Shown here: one piece after another, positions 45,812 to 56,734 of the stretch
How the letters are laid out: the number at the start of each line of letters is the position of its first letter
Numbering within the stretch: position 1 is the first letter of the stretch
Source: an uncultured Prevotella sp.
GTDB lineage: Bacteria > Bacteroidota > Bacteroidia > Bacteroidales > Bacteroidaceae
Reading direction: 5' to 3'
NCBI RefSeq assembly: GCF_946404925.1
Contig: NZ_CAMJFM010000011.1
Coordinates: 1-64,000 of the forward strand
Length of the DNA stretch: 64,000 nucleotides
Translations under genes and position numbers: made by a program
The notes under the pieces: generated by a model
Database searches by the model: none
What the model was told of the DNA's origin: nothing
What the model saw: the letters and a program-made list of their open reading frames with translations, nothing else

Positions 45812-48160
45812 ATGAAAAGATTACTAACAACCTGCTTACTTACAGCAACATTCGCAATGACAACAAATGCACAACCGCAGCTTCGTGCCGATAATATCGA
45901 CGAAGTGCTCAAGGCCATGACCCTTGAAGAGAAAGCCAAACTATTAGTTGGCGGTGCTAACAATTTCTTTGGTGCCGGTGCCGTAGTTGGTGGCGAGGCC
46001 GACCTTGTGGCCGGTGCCGCTGGTACATCACCCGCCATCCCACGTTTGGGCATCCCCGCTACAGTACTTACCGACGGCCCTGCCGGCGTACGTATCGACC
46101 CAACACGTAAGGGTACCACCAAGACCTATTATGCCACAGCATTCCCCATCGGTTCGTGCTTGGCTTCAACATGGAACACCGAGCTGGTTAGCAAGGTGGG
46201 CGAGGCCATCGGTAACGAGACCAAGGAGTATCGCTGCGACGTGATACTGGGTCCTGGTATGAACCTGCATCGCAACCCACTCTGCGGTCGTAACTTCGAG
46301 TACTATTCCGAGGATCCTCTGCTCACAGGTAAGATTGCAGCTGCTTATATCCAGGGTGTACAGAGTCAGGGTGCTGGCGTAAGTGCCAAGCACTTTGCCA
46401 TCAACTCGCAGGAGACCGACCGTACCGCAGTTGACGAGCGCGTTTCACAGCGTGCCGCCCGCGAGCTGTATCTGCGCGGTTTCGAGATTGCTGTTCGCGA
46501 GAGTAACCCTTGGACCATCATGGCATCATATAATCAGGTAAACGGCGAGTACTCTATGGGTAACCACGACCTGCTGACCAAGATTCTGCGTGAGGATTGG
46601 GGCTATAAGGGCATCGTGATGACCGACTGGATTGGTATCCGTCAAGGCCTTACCACAGCCAGCGAGGTGCATGCCGGCAACGACCTGATGGAGCCCGGAC
46701 AGCCCGCACAGGTGCAGGAGATTATCGATGCCGTTAAGAATGGCAAGCTCGACATAGCCGATGTTGACCGCAACGTGCGCCGCATGCTCGAGTATATCGT
46801 TAAGACTCCAAGCTTCCACAAGTATCCCGCATCAAACAATCCCGACTTCAAGGCTCACGCAGCCATCACACGTCAGAGTGCCGCCGAGGGTATCGTGATG
46901 CTGAAGAACAATGGCGCATTGCCTTGGAAGAATGGTATTGTTAAAACCGTTGCCTTATTTGGCGAGAACTCATACGACTTCCTGAGCGGTGGAACTGGTT
47001 CAGGTTGCGTTCACCCACCATACGTGGTTGACATGCTCGAAGGACTTAAGAATGCCGGCATCAGCTCGTCGGCTACACTTACCGATATCTATCGCAAGTA
47101 TATCGAGTTTGCCCGCGTCAAGTTCCAGGCCGAGCGTCACCCGGCCAAGTGGTTCCAGACAGAGATGATGGGTCAGCAGAAGTACCCTGAGATTTCTATC
47201 GCCCCCATCGCTATCAACAAGGAGATTCAGGCTGCCGATGCAGCTATCATCACCATCGGACGTCAGGCTGGTGAGGGTATCGACCGCGATATCGACACCG
47301 AGTTCAACCTGATTCCTGAGGAGCGTAATCTGATTGTAGACGTTTGCAACGCTTTCCACGCTGCTGGTAAACCCGTCATCGTTATCATCAACTCGGGTAG
47401 CGTTATCGAGACTGCTTCTTGGAGCGGATATCCCGATGCCATCCTGTGTGCTTGGCAGCCAGGTATGGAAGGCGGTAACTCTATCGCCGACCTGCTCACC
47501 GGTAAGGTTAACCCATCTGGTAAGCTCACCATGACTTGGCCGATCGCAGCTACCGACCACGCATCTACCAAGAACTTCCCCGGAAGTCTCGATGACTATA
47601 CTTTCAAGATGCTGGTAGGAAACAAGGCCCAGATTCCTGGTCACACCTACACCAACCACGAGGAGGACATCTACGTAGGTTATCGCTACTTCGACACCTT
47701 CAACAAGAACGTTGCCTACCCATTCGGTTATGGATTGAGCTACACCACATTCACCTTCTCAAAGCCAGTAGTTAAGGCTAAGGGCAAGGATGCCGTTGAG
47801 GTTAGCATCACCGTTAAGAACACCGGTAAGATGAGCGGTAAGGAAGTAGCTCAGGTTTATGTTCAGGCACCCGAAGGCAAGCTTGAGAAGCCAACTCAGG
47901 AGCTCAAGGCATTTGCCAAGACCCGCGAGCTGCAGCCCGGCGAGAGTCAGGTTCTCACCATGACTATCCCCGTACGCGATCTGGCAAGCTTCGACGAGGT
48001 TAACAGCCAGTGGATTACCGAAGCCGGTAATTACACCTTCCGTATCGGTAACAGCAGCCGCGACATAGCTGCTACAGCAACACTCAAGATTGCTGAGTAC
48101 ACCGAGAAGACCACCAACGCTCTTGCACCAAAGCAGAAACTCAACCTGCTAAAGAAATAA
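45812..48160 (+). CDS. GH3 beta-glucosidase-like protein
   Basis: MTLEEKAKLLVGG; GPGMNLHRNPLCGRNFEYYSEDP; KGIVMTDWIG; C-terminal fibronectin-III-like domain. Confidence 0.94.
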   Translation: MKRLLTTCLLTATFAMTTNAQPQLRADNIDEVLKAMTLEEKAKLLVGGANNFFGAGAVVGGEADLVAGAAGTSPAIPRLGIPATVLTDGPAGVRIDPTRKGTTKTYYATAFPIGSCLASTWNTELVSKVGEAIGNETKEYRCDVILGPGMNLHRNPLCGRNFEYYSEDPLLTGKIAAAYIQGVQSQGAGVSAKHFAINSQETDRTAVDERVSQRAARELYLRGFEIAVRESNPWTIMASYNQVNGEYSMGNHDLLTKILREDWGYKGIVMTDWIGIRQGLTTASEVHAGNDLMEPGQPAQVQEIIDAVKNGKLDIADVDRNVRRMLEYIVKTPSFHKYPASNNPDFKAHAAITRQSAAEGIVMLKNNGALPWKNGIVKTVALFGENSYDFLSGGTGSGCVHPPYVVDMLEGLKNAGISSSATLTDIYRKYIEFARVKFQAERHPAKWFQTEMMGQQKYPEISIAPIAINKEIQAADAAIITIGRQAGEGIDRDIDTEFNLIPEERNLIVDVCNAFHAAGKPVIVIINSGSVIETASWSGYPDAILCAWQPGMEGGNSIADLLTGKVNPSGKLTMTWPIAATDHASTKNFPGSLDDYTFKMLVGNKAQIPGHTYTNHEEDIYVGYRYFDTFNKNVAYPFGYGLSYTTFTFSKPVVKAKGKDAVEVSITVKNTGKMSGKEVAQVYVQAPEGKLEKPTQELKAFAKTRELQPGESQVLTMTIPVRDLASFDEVNSQWITEAGNYTFRIGNSSRDIAATATLKIAEYTEKTTNALAPKQKLNLLKK

Positions 48161-48169
48161 TAAAAAGAA

Positions 48170-48196
48170 TCCCCGGTTGAAATCATCAACCGGGGA
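48170..48196. terminator. Bidirectional terminator between GH3 and Lrp genes
   Basis: TCCCCGGTTGA-AATCA-TCAACCGGGGA, 11-bp perfect stem flanked by A-rich and T-rich tracts. Confidence 0.9.
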
Positions 48197-48217
48197 TATT
48201 TTTATGCTCATGAAAAA

Positions 48218-48703
48218 CTATTCAGATACTTCTTCTTCGTTAGTCAGTATATCTGCTATTGGCAGCTGGCGGTCAATAGCTGTATGGAATGAAATCAGCG
48301 TCTGACTGCTTGAAAGCCCAAGGGGCTGCAGCTTATCATGGATAATCGTCAGCAGATGATGATTATTACGGGCATACAGTTTGATAAACATATCGAAGTT
48401 TCCGGTTGTATAGTGACACTCCACAACCTCAGGTATCTGCTTGAGTTTCTCAAGTACCTCGTCAAAGCGAGCAGGATCCTTCAGATTCAATCCGATATAA
48501 GCACAGGTCTCGTAACCTATTTTCTCGGGTTCAATCAAGAACTGCGATCCTTTGAGCACACCTAGTCCGTTCAACTTCTGAATACGCTGATGGATGGCTG
48601 CACCACTCACATTACATGCACGTGCCACCTCCAGGAATGGGATACGGGCATCGGCGGCTATCAAACTAAGAATCTGTCTGTCAAGTTCGTCAATTTTTAC
48701 CAT
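48218..48703 (-). CDS. Lrp/AsnC family regulator
   Basis: KIDELDRQILSLIAADARIPFLEVARACNVSGAAIHQRIQKL. Confidence 0.94.
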   Translation of the reverse strand: MVKIDELDRQILSLIAADARIPFLEVARACNVSGAAIHQRIQKLNGLGVLKGSQFLIEPEKIGYETCAYIGLNLKDPARFDEVLEKLKQIPEVVECHYTTGNFDMFIKLYARNNHHLLTIIHDKLQPLGLSSSQTLISFHTAIDRQLPIADILTNEEEVSE

Positions 48704-48711
48704 AATAGCAG

Positions 48712-49188
48712 TTATTTTTTGATTTCAGTTGCACTATAATTTATCTTCAGGGCGTAGGCCTGCTGCAGATTTCGTTTCACCTCGCTCACAAGTCCCATAG
48801 GTGCCTTGCGGTCTACACGTAGCGACACCGTGAGTCGGGCTTGGTTCTCGGCACTCAGTCCACTACGTATATGCTCTATCAGAGCGGGTATATCATGAGG
48901 GTTTACAATGTCGCCATTCAGCTGCACAGCCCAACGGCCACTTTTATTTTTCCCCTCCTTCTCACCTTCTCTACCAATATAGATGTTCACCACAGCCTGC
49001 TTGTTGGCCAGCTTCTGTACCTCAACACCCTCGGGCACCTGTAGGCGCACCTTCACCTCATCGCTACGCATGTGAGTTACAATCATAAAGAAGAACAGCA
49101 CCGTAAATATCAGGTCGGGCATCGAAGCCACATTGAGCGATGGCACGCTTCTGCGACTCTGATGAAACATACTCTTCATGGGTCTCAT
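48712..49188 (-). CDS. ExbD/TolR biopolymer transport protein
   Basis: RSVPSLNVASMPDLIFTVLFFFMIVTHMR. Confidence 0.85.
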   Translation of the reverse strand: MRPMKSMFHQSRRSVPSLNVASMPDLIFTVLFFFMIVTHMRSDEVKVRLQVPEGVEVQKLANKQAVVNIYIGREGEKEGKNKSGRWAVQLNGDIVNPHDIPALIEHIRSGLSAENQARLTVSLRVDRKAPMGLVSEVKRNLQQAYALKINYSATEIKK

Positions 49189-49706
49189 CTGGCACCTCCT
49201 TCCTGTATGGGCGATTCGCTGATACGCTGCGGATAATACTCGTTCAGTGCCGTCTTCTCATCGTTGGTACACGCAGCATAGCTGTGGCCATAACGTTTCT
49301 TGGCATATTCTTCGCGCAGTTCCTGATAAGCACTTACCACGGCATCCTGCATCTTGAAGTATGCCTCGTAGGTGGTAGCAGCATTAGCTTCTATCGATAT
49401 CACGTGCCCGGTACGGTTCACAAATGCCAGCGAGCGCACGGCGGCTGTCAGCTCCTCATAGCTCACGGTCTTTCCATCGCAAGTCAGCTGGTTGTTGGCA
49501 TCCAGTTTCACCTGCATCACATTGTCTCGGTTGATGTCCTTTGGCTGTTCGTGCTCCAATGGCGGCGGAGCCATCTGGCGCAGCAATCCCTTCTCCGTGT
49601 CCATCGATGATGTCACGAGGAAGAATATCAACAGCATAAACGATATGTCGGCTGTCGATGTAGTATTCAGCTCCGGAATCTGCTGACGATAGCGCTTACG
49701 AAACAT
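49185..49706 (-). CDS. ExbD/TolR biopolymer transport protein
   Basis: QQIPELNTTSTADISFMLLIFFLVTSSMDTEKGLLRQM. Confidence 0.88.
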   Translation of the reverse strand: MFRKRYRQQIPELNTTSTADISFMLLIFFLVTSSMDTEKGLLRQMAPPPLEHEQPKDINRDNVMQVKLDANNQLTCDGKTVSYEELTAAVRSLAFVNRTGHVISIEANAATTYEAYFKMQDAVVSAYQELREEYAKKRYGHSYAACTNDEKTALNEYYPQRISESPIQEGGAR

Positions 49707-50029
49707 CCGATAATCAATATAATAGAGGTATAGATAAACATATCAGCAACACGCAGCCAGAACGTATCGGTAAGCAGTTGGCCGTTGGTCATGATGGGCT
49801 TGGTAGAGGCCAGAGCGAATGTGAGCACCATGCACAGCACAAAGCCGATGGCAACACACCACCCGATTTTTCCAGCGGGCACACCATTCACCACATCATC
49901 GCCCTTTCTGCGGAATCGCAATCCATGCCACACCGAATAGGCTGTAGTCAATATGGCAACAGCAATCGCCAGGTACATCAGTCCCAGCATCACATCAGCT
50001 ATAGCAGGCGAAATGAAGTTATTCATCAC
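49667..50029 (-). CDS. Small 3-TM membrane protein of the TolQ/ExbD operon
   Basis: Hydrophobic segments; conserved operon position. Confidence 0.6.
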   Translation of the reverse strand: MMNNFISPAIADVMLGLMYLAIAVAILTTAYSVWHGLRFRRKGDDVVNGVPAGKIGWCVAIGFVLCMVLTFALASTKPIMTNGQLLTDTFWLRVADMFIYTSIILIIGCFVSAIVSRFRS

Positions 50030-50039
50030 TATTCACTCT

Positions 50040-50861
50040 TCACTTTTCACTATTCACTTTATACTCGCTAATCATGTCCAGCAGCATTATGGCAGCCTCT
50101 TCCATCTGAGCCGTCAACCGCTCAATCTTTGAGAGGATATAGCTATAGAACAGCTGCAGTATCAGGGCCACTACGATACCGAAGATGGTGGTAATCAGCG
50201 CCACCTTCATACCCTGAGCCACTACGGTAGGACCGATGTCGCCAACAATCTGAATCTGATCGAACGCCATCACCATACCAATCACGGTGCCCAGGAATCC
50301 GAGCGATGGAGCCATCGCAATAAACAGCTTAATCCACGAGCAGCCCTTCTCCAGGTTGGCAGTCTGCAATCCACCAAAGTTAGTGATGCTACGCTCAATG
50401 GCATCCATGGGCTGTTTGATGTGCAGCAATCCTTGGTAGCATACCGATGCCACAGGTCCACGGGTGTTGCGACATAGTGTCTTGGCCCCCTCTACATCGT
50501 TGGCCTTCAGTTTCTGCTCTATATCGCCCATCAGCTGGTGGGTTTTAATCTCCGAGAGTGTCAGATAGATGATGCGTTCTATGCAGAAAGCCAGTCCCAG
50601 CACAAGTGCTAGGGCCACAAGCGACATAAATGCCACATTACCATCCACAAACTTGGTCTTCAGCTGTTTGTGCAGTCCACCTTCAGCCTCATCGCCGGCA
50701 AGTTCGTCGATATCATCAGCCATCACAGCCATCGAGTCAACATCAGCCGTGATAGCCGTTGTGTCGGTGATTGCTACAGAATCAACCTTGTTCTGAGCAA
50801 TACTGGTTTGCGAAACACTCAGCAAACCTATCAGTGCGAAAAGAAAAATCAGTCGTTTCAT
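50040..50861 (-). CDS. MotA/TolQ/ExbB proton channel family protein
   Basis: SWIKLFIAMAPSLGFLGTVIGMVMAFDQI...VAQGMKVALITTIFGIVVALILQLFYSYI. Confidence 0.92.
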   Translation of the reverse strand: MKRLIFLFALIGLLSVSQTSIAQNKVDSVAITDTTAITADVDSMAVMADDIDELAGDEAEGGLHKQLKTKFVDGNVAFMSLVALALVLGLAFCIERIIYLTLSEIKTHQLMGDIEQKLKANDVEGAKTLCRNTRGPVASVCYQGLLHIKQPMDAIERSITNFGGLQTANLEKGCSWIKLFIAMAPSLGFLGTVIGMVMAFDQIQIVGDIGPTVVAQGMKVALITTIFGIVVALILQLFYSYILSKIERLTAQMEEAAIMLLDMISEYKVNSEK

Positions 50862-50877
50862 ATCATAAAATTCCTAG

Positions 50878-50965
50878 CGGAGAGAGGGGGATTCGAACCC
50901 CCGAATCGCTTTTGACGATTACACGCTTTCCAGGCGTGCCTCTTCAGCCACTCGAGCACCTCTCC
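50878..50965 (-). tRNA. tRNA-Ser (anticodon GGA)
   Basis: GGAGAGGTGCTCGAGTGGCTGAAGAGGCACGCCTGGAAAGCGTGTAATCGTCAAAAGCGATTCGGGGGTTCGAATCCCCCTCTCTCCG: full cloverleaf with long variable arm. Confidence 0.97.
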
Positions 50966-51036
50966 TAATTAAGTGGATGCAAAGTTAGCGTTAATAATTG
51001 ATAATCAATAATTGCCAATTGATAATTTAATATTCT

Positions 51037-51813
51037 TTAAATGATTATTCCGAGCACTCGTGCCACATTCTCATTGGTCTTCTGCGCCACCTCTTCTTCG
51101 CTCACACCATAGGCCTCAGCAAGTCGCTTCAACACGTATGCCACAAAGGCTGGTTCATTCCTTTCGCCACGCTTAGGCACTGGTGCCATATAGGGGGCAT
51201 CGGTCTCCAGCACAATGCGATCCAGAGGTACTACTGCTGGCAGAACTTCGGGCAGATGCGACTTCTTGAAAGTAGACACACCGCCTATGCCCAACACAAA
51301 CTTGTCGAACTGCAACAGCTCTGCGGCCTCTTGCTCATTGCCGGTAAAGCAATGAAACACGCCACCGGGCAAGTCCTTCTGATACTTCTTGATGATGGCC
51401 ACCATCTCGTTCTGAGCCTTACGGCAATGAATCATCAGCGGCAGCTGATACTCTACGGCCCAACGCACCTGCTCCTCAAATGCCTCCAGTTGCTCCTTCT
51501 CGAACTCCCTACTCCAGTAATAATCCAGCCCTATTTCGCCAATGGCGATGGCCTTAGAGGTGAGAGATATCTTTATGCGCTCTAAAACCTCACGCCAGTC
51601 AGCCTTTACATCCTCGGGATGCAGGCCTAACATTGGGTAGCAGTAACCGGGATAGCGGCTGCATACAGCCTTGATGGATTCTATCGAATCCAGATTGATG
51701 CCTGGCACACCAATAGCAGCAACCCCAGCCTCGCGGGCTCGGGTTACTACGGCTTCGAGATCATCGCGGAACTCTTCGCCATCCAGATGACAATGTGTAT
51801 CTATAAACTGCAT
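51037..51813 (-). CDS. TatD family hydrolase
   Basis: MQFIDTHCHLDGEEF; AIGEIGLDYYW; MIHCRKA; LETDAPYMAP. Confidence 0.95.
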   Translation of the reverse strand: MQFIDTHCHLDGEEFRDDLEAVVTRAREAGVAAIGVPGINLDSIESIKAVCSRYPGYCYPMLGLHPEDVKADWREVLERIKISLTSKAIAIGEIGLDYYWSREFEKEQLEAFEEQVRWAVEYQLPLMIHCRKAQNEMVAIIKKYQKDLPGGVFHCFTGNEQEAAELLQFDKFVLGIGGVSTFKKSHLPEVLPAVVPLDRIVLETDAPYMAPVPKRGERNEPAFVAYVLKRLAEAYGVSEEEVAQKTNENVARVLGIII

Positions 51814-52787
51814 TAACTCTGTCGTTTCATCATCTCAGCAGCGTATGCCTTCAACTCGGCCTTACGCTCCTCGGGCAGATTAATCTTGGCCAGATAAACC
51901 AGACTCTCCTGATAATACTCGTCCATCTTCTTCTGGCAGAGTTCGCGGATACCTATCTCGTTATACAACTCGGTAACGGTCTTCACCTTCTCGTTGCGGT
52001 CGAACTCCTTAGCCTCAATCCACTTCATCAGCTCCTCGCGCTGTGCTGCATTAGCACGGTTCACAGCGTTAATCAGCATATAGGTCTTCTTGTTCGATGT
52101 GATATCGCCACCAATGTTCTTACCAAATACAGCTGGGTCGCCATATACATCCAGCAGATCGTCCTGCAACTGGAATGCCAAACCCAGCTTTTCGCCGAAC
52201 TTATACATATTCTCAACATCCTCGGCTGGTGCATCGGCCATAATAGCACCTACCTTGCAAGCACAAGCCAATAGCACACTGGTCTTCAGACGGATCATCT
52301 CGATATACTCGTCCTCGGTCACATCGTTACGTGTCTCAAACTCCACGTCCAACTGCTGTCCCTCACCAATCTCAAGCGTAGTCTGTATAAACACCTTGAA
52401 TATAGCAGGCAACTTAGCAGGATCACAATCCTCTACGCGCTCAAAGGCCTGGAGCAGCATAGTATCACCCGACAGGATGGCACGGTTGGCATCCCACTTC
52501 TTGTGCACCGTCTCATGACCTCTGCGCATATCGGCGTGGTCCATCAGGTCGTCGTGCAGCAGGGTGAAGTTGTGATAAGTCTCAAGTCCTATGGCCTGAG
52601 GCATAATACTCAGTGGATCATCCTTATAGAGGTTATACGACAACATCGTGAGCACAGGGCGCACACGCTTGCCTCCTATCGAGAGTACGTACTTGATAGG
52701 GTCGTACAACGAGGCTGGCTGGCGATCGTAAACCAGATTGTCCAGTGCCTCATTCACTTTCTTGAGTAATTCTTCTGATGTATACAT
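51813..52787 (-). CDS. Polyprenyl synthetase family protein
   Basis: GKRVRPVL; LLHDDLMDHADMRRG; QLQDDLLDVYGD. Confidence 0.95.
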   Translation of the reverse strand: MYTSEELLKKVNEALDNLVYDRQPASLYDPIKYVLSIGGKRVRPVLTMLSYNLYKDDPLSIMPQAIGLETYHNFTLLHDDLMDHADMRRGHETVHKKWDANRAILSGDTMLLQAFERVEDCDPAKLPAIFKVFIQTTLEIGEGQQLDVEFETRNDVTEDEYIEMIRLKTSVLLACACKVGAIMADAPAEDVENMYKFGEKLGLAFQLQDDLLDVYGDPAVFGKNIGGDITSNKKTYMLINAVNRANAAQREELMKWIEAKEFDRNEKVKTVTELYNEIGIRELCQKKMDEYYQESLVYLAKINLPEERKAELKAYAAEMMKRQS

Positions 52788-52793
52788 ATCATA

Positions 52794-53489
52794 TTATAAA
52801 TTAAATACTACTGGTATGCTCACCATGGTTCTGCATGGTTTGGCATTCATCATGCCGGCCTTCCATTGGGGCATCATCTTCAGCACCCTCAGCACCTCCT
52901 GATCGCAGGCAGGCTCCAGCGGCTGCACCACTTGCAGATCGCTCAGCGATCCGTCTTTGTTCACAATGAACTGCGCCACCACCTTGCCCTTAATCTTGCG
53001 TTGCTGGGCCGATGCGGGATACTTCAGGTTCTTTGTCAGCCACTTCATAAACTCGGCAGCTCCGCCGGGAAACTGGGGCAGATCCTCTACCACACGGAAG
53101 TCGATAGGCTCATCATACATATCCACCACCTGTGGTTTCTCTTCCTCTGCCTTCAGCGTAGGCTCCTCCTCTTCGGTCTCTTCCTGCAGGATGGGCTCTG
53201 GAGGTAACTCCACATCGTTATCTACCAGATGCAGTTGTTGCGATTCCTGTTTCTCCACCTTCTGCTCCTGAGGCATCATCATCGGCACCTCATCCTTATC
53301 GCGCTTCAGGGGCGACAGCTCTACCTCGGCATCCAGACTTTCGTCATCGTCGAAGAACGACCATCCGCTTCCGCCGCTGTTCCACTCCAGCAGCACAAAC
53401 AGCGAGGCCAGCACCACAATCAGTCCCAAAAGGAACCCTTGTGTGCGCTTTTGTTCCAAATCCGCCTCTTTACTCTTCTTGACTTCCAT
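52794..53489 (-). CDS. TonB-family energy transducer
   Basis: MEVKKSKEADLEQKRTQGFLLGLIVVLASLFVLLEW; C-terminal KWLTKNLKYPASAQQRKIKGKVVAQFIVNKDGSLSDLQVVQPLEPACDQEVLRVLKMMPQWKAGMMN. Confidence 0.93.
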   Translation of the reverse strand: MEVKKSKEADLEQKRTQGFLLGLIVVLASLFVLLEWNSGGSGWSFFDDDESLDAEVELSPLKRDKDEVPMMMPQEQKVEKQESQQLHLVDNDVELPPEPILQEETEEEEPTLKAEEEKPQVVDMYDEPIDFRVVEDLPQFPGGAAEFMKWLTKNLKYPASAQQRKIKGKVVAQFIVNKDGSLSDLQVVQPLEPACDQEVLRVLKMMPQWKAGMMNAKPCRTMVSIPVVFNL

Positions 53490-53586
53490 CTGTTTTATAT
53501 AAAACCGAGTGCAAAGATAGTTATTTTTTCGGTAAAATAGGTATATATTAAGTTTTTTTGCTATCTTTGCGACCAAATTAGGAGAA

Positions 53587-54537
53587 ATGAACATTCGAAA
53601 CGTCATAATAACCCTCATCACGGCCTGTGCGTCAACCACTATCAATGCTCAGGACAGCGAGACAGCCTACAATTTCCTGCGGCTGCCGGTTAGTGCGCAT
53701 GTGGCTGCCGTTGGTGGCGACAACATCTCACTGGCCGAGGACGACGCTACGATGATATTCCACAATCCGGCCCTTATCAGCGGGGTGAGCGACAACAGCA
53801 TCAACCTCAACTACATGACGTATATGGAGGGGGCTAAGAACGTCAGCGCATCGTTTGTCAAACTGGCTGGCGAGCGTTCCTCATGGGGCGTTTCAGCTCA
53901 GCTGATGGACTACGGCAGGATAAACCAGACCACCGCTTACAACGAGCATCTCGGCAAGTTCTCTGCCCGCGACATCGCCATCGGCGGCACCTTTGCCTAC
54001 GAGCTTACCGACAGGATCAGCGGCGGTATCACGGCCAAGTTCATCACTTCTACCATCGCCGATTACAACTCGCTGGCAGTGGGTGTGGATTTAGGATTAA
54101 ACTACCTTGATATCGATCGTGGCTGGAGCCTCTCCACCGTGGCACGCAATCTGGGCGGACAAATCAAGGCTTACGAAGACGATTTCGAGCGCATACCGTT
54201 CGATCTGCAGGTGGGCGTCAGCAAGCGCCTATTGAACTCGCCTCTGCGATTCCACGCCACACTCAGCCGACTGACTGATTGGGACGAAGCTTTCGGGCAC
54301 CATCTGGCCATCGGAGCCGATGTGCTATTGGGCGAGAATATATACTTGGCTGCCGGCTACAACTTCCGCAAGTCACAGCAGATGTCGGTTTCCGACAACG
54401 ATGGTTCGTCAGCCCATGGGGCCGGACTATCACTTGGTGCAGGCTTGTCGCTTCAGCGATTCAAGCTCCATTTGGGCTGGGGCAAGTATCATGTCAGCAC
54501 CTCATCACTACTGATTAATATATCATACGCATTATGA
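53587..54537 (+). CDS. porQ: Type IX secretion system protein PorQ
   Basis: [38 protein letters not shown]; porQ-cmk gene order. Confidence 0.88.
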   Translation: MNIRNVIITLITACASTTINAQDSETAYNFLRLPVSAHVAAVGGDNISLAEDDATMIFHNPALISGVSDNSINLNYMTYMEGAKNVSASFVKLAGERSSWGVSAQLMDYGRINQTTAYNEHLGKFSARDIAIGGTFAYELTDRISGGITAKFITSTIADYNSLAVGVDLGLNYLDIDRGWSLSTVARNLGGQIKAYEDDFERIPFDLQVGVSKRLLNSPLRFHATLSRLTDWDEAFGHHLAIGADVLLGENIYLAAGYNFRKSQQMSVSDNDGSSAHGAGLSLGAGLSLQRFKLHLGWGKYHVSTSSLLINISYAL

Positions 54538-55226
54538 AGAAGATAACTATTGCAATTGATGGCCACAGTTCGTGCGGTAAAAGCACCATGGCCAAGGACC
54601 TGGCCCGCGAGGTGGGCTATGTATATGTAGACACAGGCGCCATGTATCGCAGCGTAACACTCTATGCCCTGCGCCACAACCTGTTCAACGAGGATGGCAG
54701 CGTTAAGACCGCCGACCTCCAGAAGGAGATGCCAAACATCCAGATTTCGTTCAAGTTCAATGCCGAGGCCGGTCGCCCCGACACCTATCTTAACGGCGAG
54801 TGCGTCGAAAAGGAGATCCGCTCGCTCGAGGTGAGCAGCCACGTTAGTCCTATTGCTGCCGTACCATTTGTGCGCACAGCTATGGTAGCCCAGCAACAGC
54901 AGATGGGTAAGGACAAGGGCGTGGTGATGGATGGCCGCGACATTGGTACCACCGTATTCCCCGATGCCGAACTGAAGATATTCGTCACCGCCTCTGCGCA
55001 GGTTCGTGCCCAGCGCCGATTCGATGAACTCAAGGCCAAAGGCATGCCAGCCGATTTCAACGACATCCTGAAGAACGTTGAAGAGCGCGATTATATCGAC
55101 TCTCATCGCGAGGTGAGTCCGCTGCGCAAAGCCGACGATGCTATCGAGCTCGACAACAGCAATATGACGATTCCAGAACAGAAAATATGGCTTTTAGAGC
55201 GTTTTAAGGAGCGTTCGGGACAATAA
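54534..55226 (+). CDS. cmk: (d)CMP kinase
   Basis: [59 protein letters not shown]. Confidence 0.96.
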   Translation: MKKITIAIDGHSSCGKSTMAKDLAREVGYVYVDTGAMYRSVTLYALRHNLFNEDGSVKTADLQKEMPNIQISFKFNAEAGRPDTYLNGECVEKEIRSLEVSSHVSPIAAVPFVRTAMVAQQQQMGKDKGVVMDGRDIGTTVFPDAELKIFVTASAQVRAQRRFDELKAKGMPADFNDILKNVEERDYIDSHREVSPLRKADDAIELDNSNMTIPEQKIWLLERFKERSGQ

Positions 55227-55319
55227 ATTGTTCATTTTTGGTATTTTTCTCGTCATTTTCTCGCTTGTTTTAGAAATTTTGGCTACCTTTGCAGCCGAAT
55301 TTAAAGAACATAGAAGAAA

Positions 55320-56726
55320 ATGACGAGAAAAGTATTTATTTCAGCCATTGTGGCCTTAGCCACATCAGCCTCAGTCCATGCAGGTGGACTCATGACCAAC
55401 ACAAATTATCACATAGCTTTCGACCGAATGTTTGCTCGTGGTGCATCAACCGAGATTGACGCAGCCTACAGCAACCCCGCTGGTTTGGCATGGGGACATG
55501 AAGGTTGGCAGTTCTCTCTTAATTTCCAGAAACCTTGGCAGTACCGCGACATCGAGCTGACCACATCTGTAGGTAGTCACACTTATGAAGGCAAAGCCTC
55601 AGCACCTATCGTTCCAGCTTTATTTGCTTCGTATAAGAAAGATCGCTGGGCCCTCTCAACCATGATTGGCATTGTGGGCAGCGGTGGCTTTGTTGAGTAC
55701 AAAGAGGGTGTACCCATGTTCAACGCACTGCTGGGTGGCACAATAACCTCGCTGACACAGAGTCTGTCGGACGCTACCAGTGGATTCGCTCCTGTAGTAA
55801 CACCCGACCAGTACGACGCTGAGATGAAGGGAAAGCAGTATATCTATGGTGGACAGTTGAATTTCACCTATAAAATTATTGATTGCCTCTCGGCAGCTGT
55901 CGGAATCCGTGCCAACTACTACGATGGCTACTATCGTGGCCACGTAAAAGCAGCGCAGTCAACACTGGGCGAACTGGCAAATCTTTCGCTGGATGTAGAC
56001 CAGAAGGGATGGGGTTTTACTCCTATTGTCAGCTTAGCATTCCATAAAGGTCCACTCACGCTGAGTGCTCGCTATGAGTTCCGCACAAAGATTGAGACCA
56101 AGAACGAGACAAACAGTCTGAACGCCAACTTAAACACCGCCACACTTGTTGAGGAGCCACTGGCGCAATTGGTTGCTGCAGGCGCTCTGCCAGCAGAGAC
56201 AGCCATTGCAATGGCACAGAGCATCCGCACCAAGGTTGAGAGTTCGTTGGGTGGCTACATCCAACCTTATCAGGACGGCGTAAAGACACGCTACGATATG
56301 CCTGCCATGCTTAGCATAGCTGCTGGATATGAGTTTAACAAGAATCTGCGCGCAGCTTTGGAGTATCACTTCTTCGACGACAAGAATGCCCAGATGGCAA
56401 ACGACCGTCAGAAGGAGTTAACCCATGGTACTCACGAAATCCTGGCTGGTATCGAGTGGGACATCAACGACAAATTCACAGTAAGCTGTGGTGGTCAGCG
56501 CACTGACTATGGTCTCTCTGATGGTTATCAGCAGAACACCTCGTTTGCTTGCGACAGCTACAGTGTAGGTTGCGGTGGTGCCTGGAACATCAGCGATAAG
56601 ATGCGCCTGAACGTGAGCTACTTCTGCACACTGTACAGCGATTACGACAAACAAACCAGCTATGGTTTAGAAACATACAGCCGCACCAATCATGTGATTG
56701 GCGTAGGTTTGGATTACAAATTCTAA
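55320..56726 (+). CDS. OmpP1/FadL-like outer membrane protein
   Basis: GLMTNTNYHIAFDRMFARGASTEIDAAYSNPAGLAWGHEGWQFSLNFQ; C-terminal VGLDYKF. Confidence 0.88.
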   Translation: MTRKVFISAIVALATSASVHAGGLMTNTNYHIAFDRMFARGASTEIDAAYSNPAGLAWGHEGWQFSLNFQKPWQYRDIELTTSVGSHTYEGKASAPIVPALFASYKKDRWALSTMIGIVGSGGFVEYKEGVPMFNALLGGTITSLTQSLSDATSGFAPVVTPDQYDAEMKGKQYIYGGQLNFTYKIIDCLSAAVGIRANYYDGYYRGHVKAAQSTLGELANLSLDVDQKGWGFTPIVSLAFHKGPLTLSARYEFRTKIETKNETNSLNANLNTATLVEEPLAQLVAAGALPAETAIAMAQSIRTKVESSLGGYIQPYQDGVKTRYDMPAMLSIAAGYEFNKNLRAALEYHFFDDKNAQMANDRQKELTHGTHEILAGIEWDINDKFTVSCGGQRTDYGLSDGYQQNTSFACDSYSVGCGGAWNISDKMRLNVSYFCTLYSDYDKQTSYGLETYSRTNHVIGVGLDYKF

Positions 56727-56734
56727 GTATCAAT

